DNA from: Baffinella frigidus
Lineage: Eukaryota; Cryptophyceae; Cryptomonadales; Baffinellaceae
Direction: 5' to 3'
DNA length: 16,380 nucleotides
Assembly: GCA_026770585.1 (NCBI GenBank)
Contig: MU646967.1
Location: forward strand, 134,105-150,484
The notes below the pieces were generated by a model. It searched no databases, was not told the DNA's origin, and worked only from the letters and a program-made list of their open reading frames with translations. Every line of letters begins with the position of its first letter. The stretch's first letter is position 1. A program made the position numbers and the translations under genes. This document shows, in pieces, positions 1 through 13,000 of this stretch.

Positions 1-47
1 AGGGTCTAGGGTCTAGGGTCTAGGGTCTAGGGTCTAGGGTCTAGGGT
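1..47 (+). repeat. TCTAGGG heptamer array (telomere-variant)
   Basis: About six and a half uninterrupted copies of AGGGTCT lie at the left edge of the window and end in AGGGTGTACG. This exact heptamer does not recur as an array elsewhere here; internal arrays are TTTAGGG, TGTAGGG and CCCTAAA variants. The array is perfect, unlike the degenerate internal ones, so it is probably younger. The left boundary is cut by the window, so its true length is unknown. Confidence 0.9.
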
Positions 48-196
48 GTACGTATCTCGTATCTTCTTTCAGTTTTCTCTGAAGTGGGAAAAAATACACA
101 AAAGTCAGAAACCTGCATCTAAGCAAGAGACGATTCTACCGTTGACGCATACAACTACATCTTTCTCCGTGCTGATGCCACCCAGCATCCCTTGAG

Positions 197-449
197 ATGG
201 GCGTGGACGACAATTCGGCCGAGGCCTTCCTCAACCGTTCCTAGGTGCGCGAAGGTTCACACGGTTCATCGTTTTGCAGGACACGCATCGCGGCGATCTC
301 GCAGGACCAGCAACGGCACCAGCAAGTCGTGGAGGACCTTGTCAACGATCTCCTCTGTCACGCTTCGTCTTTCCCGCCGCGCCGACGTCGCCAGCGCCTG
401 CCCCACCTTGGCGCGAGCTGCGTCCTTTACAGAGGGTACTCCAAATTAA
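197..449 (+). pseudogene. Possible gene fragment, unidentified
   Basis: A short ATG frame at 197 reads MGVDDNSAEAFLNRS and meets TAG at a potential donor (TAG|GTGCGC). After a possible acceptor (TTTTGCAG) near 280, a patch reads TRIAAISQDQQRHQQVVEDL and continues with VNDLL, which has amphipathic, coding-like wording. The two pieces do not join in one frame with a simple GT-AG intron, so this could be a decayed gene 5' end, an exon echo from a gene outside the window, or chance. No family is recognised. Confidence 0.25.
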
Positions 450-680
450 GGACACGCCCCACCCTCTGGAGGGACCTACACGTACGATGCGCCTGTACTT
501 GAAAGCATAGGACAACCCGAGGGGCCGGGTGTGTCCTTCATTTCGAGTACAAGGGTTCCTCGCTCATAAGGAGCCGCCCCCCCCCCCCAGGAGCACCGTA
601 GGGCTAGACAGGCTGCTATAGGGTCCCAGGGGCCGTGCCTCCTAATGAGCGTGGGGGTGCCCCTGTAACCCCTATAGTGT
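450..680. repeat. Nested foldback (inverted-repeat) segment
   Basis: The outer arms AAGGACAC (near 450) and GTGTCCTT (near 532) are inverted copies. CCTCGCTCATAAGGAGCC (near 557) is mirrored imperfectly by GCCTCCTAATGAGCGTGG (near 636). The innermost and strongest pair is CTATAGGGTCCCAGGGGC (616-633) against GCCCCTGTAACCCCTATAG (659-677), about 18 bp with few mismatches. A C tract of about 13 bases sits between the pairs. It may be a MITE-like foldback or part of an unrecognised RNA hairpin. Confidence 0.6.
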
Positions 681-732
681 GAACGCCACACGCAACGTGC
701 AACGCGGAGCCCTCGAATATTTCTATTCTACT

Positions 733-791
733 CCAGGCTCACAACCTTAGATTCTAGGTTCGCAACCTGAGACCTAGGCTCATAACCTGGG
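733..791 (+). repeat. Three-copy tandem repeat of about 20 bp
   Basis: Three successive units begin AGGCTCACAACCT, AGGTTCGCAACCT and AGGCTCATAACCT. The same phrase recurs far away, immediately before two acceptor sites of the plus-strand gene (AGGCTCGTAACCT near 15589 and AGGCTCGCAACCT near 16185), so it belongs to a dispersed repeat rather than a purely local one. Confidence 0.6.
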
Positions 792-1013
792 GCCAACATG
801 TAGCTGACAAGAGGCTCCGTGTGGATTGAGTCCGTCTCTGGCTCACCTCCCAGTCCTCTGCCTTCTTGCCTGTCGCGTCCTCCAGTGCGGCATCAAGCTC
901 ACTGTGAGCACTATCCCGGGACAGGCCCGCCTCGGCAGACGTTGGGAGTCATTGCAGTCTCACTAACGAGACCCCCGGTAAGCGGTCCAATGTTGAAGGA
1001 TTCATGGTTCAGG

Positions 1014-1094
1014 GTTTAGGGGTTGGGGATTATGGTGCAGAGTGTTGGGTGTTGGGTGTAGGGTGTAGGGTGTAGGTCCTTTAGGTCCTTTAGG
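1014..1094 (+). repeat. Short degenerate telomere-like array
   Basis: A run of GGTTTAGGG, GTGTTGGGTGTAGGG and related heptamers grades into TCCTTTAGG repeats. It is G-rich on the plus strand. Confidence 0.8.
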
Positions 1095-1157
1095 GTCTTC
1101 GAGCTCCCAACATAGGCGGACACCGGAACTTGTTTTGTAGAAAGGCCATGGTTTCTT

Positions 1158-1313
1158 TCAAATGACCCATTCCTTCGCCTTCCTCTCCTGGTCGGCGTCG
1201 CGAAGCGCGCGCAGCATGGCGATCTCAGGCTCCAGAGCTTCCGTGTCCAGCATCTTCGCCAGGAAGATCCGCACGGCGCGCCTGGTCACCACCGTCCCCG
1301 CTGATCTCCCCAT
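1158..1313 (-). CDS. Short coding-like frame, possible 3' terminal exon
   Basis: A 51-codon minus-strand frame runs from an ATG at 1313 to TGA at 1158. Its wording is strongly coding-like: it contains RIFLAKMLDTEALEPEIAML, then RALRDADQERKAKEW, an amphipathic charged helix. Third positions are GC-rich, as in the exons of the two clear genes. It may be the last exon of a minus-strand gene whose other exons are not recognisable, an exon echo, or a small stand-alone gene. No family is recognised, and the start may be an acceptor rather than this ATG. Confidence 0.35.
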   Translation of the reverse strand: MGRSAGTVVTRRAVRIFLAKMLDTEALEPEIAMLRALRDADQERKAKEWVI

Positions 1314-1416
1314 CGCCAAGAGGCACTTCTCAGCACTGCGGCCGCGTTGTTCTTGTCAGCCCCAGTGTGCCGCTTCGCGAGCGCTCCGCCCGCCGTTTTT
1401 CCTGCCATCCGTTGAT

Positions 1417-1443
1417 CGTTCCGGGGCTCTGTTCCCCGGAACG
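1417..1443. other. Perfect 10-bp hairpin
   Basis: Arms CGTTCCGGGG (1417-1426) and CCCCGGAACG (1434-1443) are perfectly complementary around a 7-nt loop. The following sequence is not a T tract, so it does not resemble a bacterial-type terminator. Function is unknown. Confidence 0.5.
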
Positions 1444-1592
1444 GCCTTCGCTACCAGATGTGACCCCGCTTGGGAGGAGAGAGGCCGCGCCGGCCAAGGC
1501 CCGACACACAAGCGAGAGAGAACTTACCTTCATTAGTCAACCATTGAGGCTTATCACCTGTCCGACCGAGGCTCACAATCAAGCCCCCCTGT

Positions 1593-1970
1593 AGGGTGTA
1601 AGGTGTAGGGTGTAGGGTGTAAGGTGTAGGGTGTAGGGTGTAGGGTGTAGGGTGTAGGGTGTAGGGTGTAGGGTGTAAGGTGTAAGGTGTAGGGTGTAAG
1701 GTGTAGGGTGTAGGGAGTAGGATGCAGGGTGTAGGGTGTAGGGTGTGGGGTGTGGGGTGTAGGGTTCAGGGTGTGGGGTGTAGGATTGAGGGTTGTGGGT
1801 TGAGGGTTGATGGTTGAGGGCTGAGGGTTGAGAACATAGGGTTTATGGTTCATTGTTGAGGGTTCAGGGTCTTATGGCTTATGGTTTATGGTTTATGGTT
1901 TAGGGTTTAGGGTTTATGTTTTAGGGTTTAGGGTTTAGGGTGTAGGGTGTAGGGTGTAGGGTGTAGGGTT
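1593..1970 (+). repeat. Telomere-like TGTAGGG/TTTAGGG array
   Basis: Nearly 380 bases of TGTAGGG with TGTAAGG, TTGAGGG and TTTAGGG variants. Blocks of the same variant are contiguous (TGTAGGG first, TTGAGGG in the middle, TTTATGG then TTTAGGG, then TGTAGGG again), as expected from local slippage and unequal exchange. It is flanked by unique sequence on both sides, so it is interstitial and not a chromosome end. Confidence 0.92.
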
Positions 1971-2275
1971 AAGAGCCGGTTTTGTGAGCGGGTAGATCTG
2001 AAAAACGGCCATCTCAATTTTTTTATCTGGCCGGAGATGTCGGGATTTCCTCGGAATTTCCTCGGGCCCGAGTTTTAATCTGGCTGAATATGATTTTGAA
2101 AAATCACTACAAATCCTGAGGAATCCTCACGATTTTAAGTCTTTTTGATCGACATTGTTTTTTCAAATTTGGTTCGTTGTTTTCGTCGTGATCGGTGCCG
2201 CACGGTACCCCCCACTCCCCGCCCAGTTGACTCAACTGACCCCCCCCCCCCAACCCCTAACCGCCTGGAGCCGAT

Positions 2276-2412
2276 GTAGGGTTTAGGGTTTAGGGTTTAG
2301 GGTTTATGCAACTTAATGGTTTAGTGTGTGTTGTTAAGGGTTTAGGGATTAGGGTTTAGGGTGTAGGGTTTTGGGTTTTGGGTTCAGGTTGTAGGGTTTA
2401 GGGTTAAGGTTC
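2276..2412 (+). repeat. Telomere-like TTTAGGG array, degenerate
   Basis: GGTTTAGGG repeats are interrupted by a short unique insert (near 2305-2335) and resume as TTTAGGG, TGTAGGG and TTTTGGG variants. The G-rich strand is on plus. Confidence 0.85.
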
Positions 2413-2989
2413 TCAAGTTCTCAGAACTGGCCAAGATTTTCCACAGTGGCTCTACCGAACCGATTACATGTAAAGGATTTGTGTGCTGTGAGGGTTGGTC
2501 AAAGCACAGTAGCTTGCCACGGCGGGGGGTGCCACGGCCAGGGGTGGCTTTACAGTCACCCTGAGAGTGATCTACTTAGTGTGGTCCACTTAGTAGGCTC
2601 CACTGGTCGCATTAAGTGGCCGAGGTGGCCAGGATTAGTCAACAGGTGAAACGTGGGTGAATTTACTAAGTGGAACACTCTCACACCCCATTCGCAAGAA
2701 CTCTGATGCAAGCGGGACGGACGTCTGTCTTGCCGTGGCAGGAACAGGAACCCCAGGGTACCATTTTAAACCAGTTTTTGGGGAAAACGGGTACCTGGTA
2801 CCCTCCAAGGACGAAGCGGGAATGGCAGTAACTTGGTGGAATCTTGGCCTTGTCCACGTCCGTGATAGAAACGCACAGGTCCGTCTTAATACAGCCATCA
2901 CGACTAAGGACACGAACCGCCCTAGGGCCCTACAGCATTCCTAGCTGTACCCCCTAGGGCCACCGTACGTCATGCGGGCGGGCCAGACA
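2413..2989. other. Unique gene-less stretch with small inverted repeats
   Basis: Nearly 580 bases without recognisable coding. A pair of CTACTTAG/CTTAGTAG-like repeats lies at about 2569-2595 and recurs as TTACTAAGTGG near 2662. GGGTACC-type repeats lie at 2757-2802. The phrase TTAGTCAAC (2635-2643) matches the ends of a dispersed element seen near 6500 and, in inverse form, near 14805. A 95-codon open frame at 2657-2944 has no recognisable motif and is not called. Confidence 0.5.
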
Positions 2990-3052
2990 GCTTACTGACT
3001 GACTGGCTGGCTGGCTGGCTGGCTGACTGGCTGACTGTCTGTCTGACTGACT

Positions 3053-3086
<34 letters not shown>

Positions 3087-3190
3087 CTGTCTTGTCTGGC
3101 TGGCTGGCTGGCCGACCGACTGGCTGGCTGGCGGCCTGGCTGACTGACTGGCTGGCTGGCTGGTTGGCTGCCTGACTGACTGGCTTACAT
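2990..3190 (+). repeat. CTGR/CTGT tetranucleotide microsatellite
   Basis: About 200 bases of CTGA, CTGG and CTGT units with a pure CTGT block near 3053-3080. It is a slippage-prone low-complexity tract, and open frames across it are artefacts. Confidence 0.95.
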
Positions 3191-3335
3191 TTGCACTGGC
3201 TGACACGCGACCCTGGTGAACATCGGCATCAAGCACCCTCGACAACGTCTCGCTCGCGGCCGTCGGCACCGACCTGCTGTTCCAACATCTTCGCGGATGC
3301 CCGCACAACCACGGTGCTGTCTGTCAATTCACTCC
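3191..3335 (+). pseudogene. Weak coding-like patch, unidentified
   Basis: On the plus strand a frame reads ATLVNIGIK and, after a one-frame change, TLDNVSLAAVGTDLLFQHLR followed by GCPHNHG. The wording is coding-like but no single frame spans it and no acceptor is convincing. It may be a decayed exon. It lies only 220 bases beyond the RUVBL2 stop codon, on the opposite strand. Confidence 0.22.
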
Positions 3336-3409
3336 CCCAGTTCACGTGCACGGTGACACACCTTTGCGAACACACGTGGCGGAGTTTTACTGACACGCGC
3401 CCCACCGCA

Positions 3410-3543
3410 CCCGCTCTCTCACTCTATCTCTCTCTCCCCCCTCCCCCGCTCCGCTCGCCCTCTCGCCCCACCCACGCCCGCCCTCTCGCCCTCTCGCCCT
3501 CTCGCCCTCTCGCCCTCTCACCCTCTCGCCCTCTCGCCCCCCT
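3410..3543 (+). repeat. CT-rich tract with (CCTCTCGC)n octamer repeat
   Basis: A CT-rich tract leads into about eight copies of CCTCTCGC (3480-3538). The last copy ends about 15 bases from the RUVBL2 stop codon, so the RUVBL2 3' UTR would carry a purine-rich GAGAGGGC repeat unless processing is very close to the stop. Confidence 0.9.
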
Positions 3544-3556
3544 AGCTAGGAGAGGA

Positions 3557-9585
<6,029 letters not shown>

Positions 9586-10090
9586 CTGCAAAAATGCACC
9601 GCCCGGTCAGACACCATTGTGAGTCTCCCGCCCCTCCAGCTTTCACTGCACTCGACACGGGCGCTTGGCGCGAATTCAAGAGCGGCGTGTCCCGTCGAAA
9701 ACCGCGCCCTGCCGCAGTAACACGCGCGCCACTGCGGGATTACAGCAGAGGACGGCACGTGGGACATAGTTTCAACGGAGCGTAGAGCACGGGGTGCGCG
9801 GGTGTGCACGCGAGAGGGGTCCAAGGGCGCGAGATTCACCATTCTGCTGGTCGTGTGGAAATTTCGGTTTGGCTTCAAAAGTCCAAAGAATGACTTTGGA
9901 GATAAAGTGGAGGCATCCACTTTAGCGATCCTGACTTTGGAAACGTTGGGATCCACTTTGTCCACTTTCACCTTGAAGGTCCACTTTCTTTTCAGTCACA
10001 ATTCTCTTGAACCCGGGATTTGATTTGACTTCTCCCGGGTCTACTGAACCAGACGACCAGTAGATCGGTCGGGGGGAGTGTGAACTCACG
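9586..10090. promoter_or_regulatory. Divergent intergenic and promoter region
   Basis: This stretch separates the 5' ends of the two head-to-head genes, so it should hold both promoters. No TATA box is evident. Two perfect small hairpins sit side by side: TCCAAAG/CTTTGGA (9882-9900, 5-nt loop) and TAAAGTGGA/TCCACTTTA (9903-9924, 4-nt loop). TCCACTTT occurs four times between 9916 and 9987, and GACTTTGGA twice. A CACGTG (G-box type) hexamer is at 9756-9761. Telomere-like arrays and the 115-bp intronic elements are absent. Use as a bidirectional promoter is an inference from gene orientation. Confidence 0.55.
9744..9767 (-). CDS. RUVBL2: Candidate RUVBL2 start exon
   Basis: An in-frame TGA at 9609-9607 precedes the first recognised RUVBL2 exon, so the start must be brought in by splicing. 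One option is ATG at 9767, reading MSHVPSSA with a phase-0 donor GCT|GTAATC, joined to AAVPRVPETQD. The other is ATG at 9617-9615 directly before GTGTCT, which needs an intron of only 29 nt. The first is more plausible on intron size, but neither is proven. A CACGTG hexamer (9756-9761) lies inside the first candidate. Confidence 0.3.
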
Positions 10091-13000
10091 ATGGCGGAGG
10101 GGTCGGGGGACTCTCACTCTTCTCAACCTGAGGGGGCAGAGGCGTTGTCGATGAACGAGCTGGTCCTGCGCCTCTGCGACGGCCTCGAGTCCTCCTCGCT
10201 GGACGACGAGCAGGAGCTGCTAGATGGGCTGCTCGACCAGCTTGACGCAAGCGCGGGGCGCATTGGGCTCGGGCTCGACGCTCAGGCGTGGGATGGCTTG
10301 GTGAAATGGACCTTTGAGCGGCGCTTCGGGTGGTCGGAGAATGCAGGTCACCACGCCCCTTCGCTCTCCCGTCCCCACACCCCAGAGCTGCTCTCCATCG
10401 CAACCGGGGCTCAGCTTCTCCGGCGCTGCCTGGGCCCACAGCACCGCGTGCCACTAGCTCTAGCATCCTGGCGCGGAGCCGCAGCCCTAGCATCGCATTC
10501 TTTGCACGTTGGCGCTGCGCACCAGCATGCTTTCCTGCCGTTCTCAAGCATCCTGCCTGCAACCACGATGGTTTTGGCACCAAGCCCGTTCTCACAGCCC
10601 AATAACGCAGGCATCCACCATCACTCGCCTGGTTAGCAGATGGAGGGTGTCGCTCTGCCTCACCCGGGGTGACTGACTTTTCTTAAGCTGACATCCTGAG
10701 TGTGTGGTACACACGCGTCAATTTTTGAGCGGAAAAGAGCCCGGTCTCGCGAAATTGGTGAGACCGAATCAGACTGAGAAGGAGCTAGAGGGTTTCGATA
10801 GCCGCGCCATGAGGCGTATCACCGACTAGACACAGCGAATTCATAAACCCTCAACCTCAAACCCCAAACCATAAAACCCTAAACCCTAAACCCTAAACCC
10901 TAAACCCTAAACCCTTACCCCTAAACCCTTACCCCTAAACCCTAAACCCTAAACCCTAAACCCCAAACCCCAAACCCCAAACCCCAAACCCCAAACCCCA
11001 AACCCTAACCCCTACACCCTACACCTTACACCCTACACCCTGCACCCGACACTCTAAACCCTAAACCCTGAACCCCAAACTCCAACCCTTGCAGGTGTGG
11101 GGGGGGGGGGGTCACCAGCAAATGACTGCCTCGAACCAACCCATGAAACCCAAACTCGAAACCCCAAACCCTAAACCCGAAACCATGAACCCGAAACCGT
11201 TCTGGCAGATGGGGGGTGTCGACAGACGGTGGACAGCTGCGCGTAGAAGCGCATCACTCTCTTGATCCAAACCATAAACCCTGAACCCTGACCCCCCAAA
11301 ACCCAACCCCTAAACCCCGAACCCGAAACCCCAAACCATAATCCTCGCAGATTGGGCCCTAAACCCTAAACCCTAATCCCTAAAACATGAAACATAAAGC
11401 ATACAAACATGACAACATAAAAACATAAACCAGAAAGCCTCGCATCGCAGATGGGGGGTGTCGACAGACGGTGGACAGCCGCGCGAAGAAGCACATCAAC
11501 GACTGCCTCGATCAGGTTTGGGGGTTAGGGTTTGGGGCTTGGGACTTAGGGTGCGGGGTGTAGGGTGTTGGGTGTAGGGTGTAGGGTGAAGGGTGTAGGG
11601 TTTAAGGGTTGGGTTCTTGGGTTCATTTAAAAAAACGCTAAACGCTACACCCCAAACCCCAAACCCTGACCCTCTTGTGTATTTATATCTGGGTTCTGCA
11701 GTCGGCGGAGATTCTGAAACAACAGCCGCTAGCTCCGGCGCTGCTAAACCCTCAACCCTCATGAATGAATTGTTTTTGGTACCCATAGAACCACGAAATC
11801 CTGGATGTTACAGAGCGGAATCCAACCGAGCGCGACCGCGCAAGCCACTAGGGGCAAGAACAGTAATTGTGTTTGTTTGGCAGTTGGTGGAGATGCTGAA
11901 ACAGCAGCCGCTGGCGCCGGCGCTGCTGCACGCGCTTGGGCGCACCGCGGGCGAGAGCGGGAAGCCTGTCGTTCGCCAGCGCTGCTACCTCCACGGTACT
12001 TGCTTTGGGTGTAGGGTGTGGGGTGTGGGGTGTGGAGTGTGGAGTGTGGGGTGTGGGGGTTTGGGTATCCTTGCCCCACTGGAAAGGGGTTGGGGGTTGG
12101 GGGTGACGGTGTGATAGGTTGGGGGTTAGGGGTGACGAGCGCGGGAAGCTCGTCGTGCACAAGAGCTGCTTCCTCCTCGGTACCAACCCCCCCCCAGGAA
12201 AGTTTCCACACCCGCTTTTCACATCCACGAACAAAGAACATAATTCAACGATGCCGAAAGTTGACGGGCTAGTACCAGCGTTGTCAACTTTGGGGGTTAT
12301 TTTTGTGCGGGAGAGGAGGGGACTCCAACGGCAAGCCAAAAGGCTCAAAAAGCCGACTGATGATCGGGTCGAAAAATTTCGGATGATTTTTTTGAGACCG
12401 GATTCTTCGCCACTGATTCTAGAAAGTGCTTTCACTTTTCTCGATTTTTTTCGGGAAGGCCGTTTGTTGGAGCACCAAAATTTGACAATCAATTTGACCA
12501 TCAAAATTACTGTCTCCCCTCCCCCCGCCACGTTTCAACTCGAACACCCCAGACCCTGAGAATATGGCCCTGGGGTAAATCGGCCACGGCGAAGCGAATG
12601 GCGGCACTCCCGTTTCGATCAGAGCACGCCTTGGGGGTCTCCCCGTACGACGCCAGCGCCCCACAGAGCATTTCGACAAGCGGATCCACGACTAGGGTAC
12701 CCGAAAGTGGCACATTTACTTTTTAACACCCCACCAGTGTGCTGGTGTATCTAACTTTATGGGACCGATTTTCCTTCGGGTAGCTGCCCCACAAACCATG
12801 CCTTAAGTTGACAAAAAGTTGACTTTTATTTCGAGGACCCATTCGGTTTTTTTGTGGGGGGTCGCAAACGCTAAGCTCTTTCGATATGGATCTTAACATT
12901 TGTTGTGCGATTTAGGACCCATCATCTCCAAAAAAATCAGTCCGCTTGATAGCCCTCCGGAAGAGGGCACTGCGGGCGAGAGTGGGAACCCCGTCGTCCG

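Larger units (their letters stand above)
48..3556. other. Gene-poor left flank
   Basis: No complete gene is recognisable here. The stretch holds foldbacks (450-680), a 20-bp tandem repeat (733-791), telomere-like arrays (1014-1094, 1593-1970, 2276-2412), an AT-richer unique stretch (1975-2200), a C tract of about 13 (near 2240), unique sequence with small inverted repeats (2500-2945), a CTGN microsatellite (2990-3190) and a CT-rich tract (3410-3543). Three patches have coding-like wording and are listed separately. None of the intronic 115-bp elements found in 3788-13648 occurs in this flank. Confidence 0.7.

Noticed and set aside
1554-1853. 99-codon minus-strand frame rich in TLHPTPY repeats
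   Set aside because: It is simply the translation of the telomere-like heptamer array; such frames appear wherever the heptamer count keeps phase.
1593-1970. Array as a true chromosome end
   Set aside because: Unique sequence continues on both sides and the array is degenerate, so it is interstitial.
2657-2944. 95-codon plus frame in the left flank
   Set aside because: No recognisable motif, no splice support, and equal-length frames overlap it on the other strand.
2970-3308. 112-codon frame rich in SQPASQS and QTDRQ
   Set aside because: Translation of the CTGN microsatellite; no start context or homologous wording.
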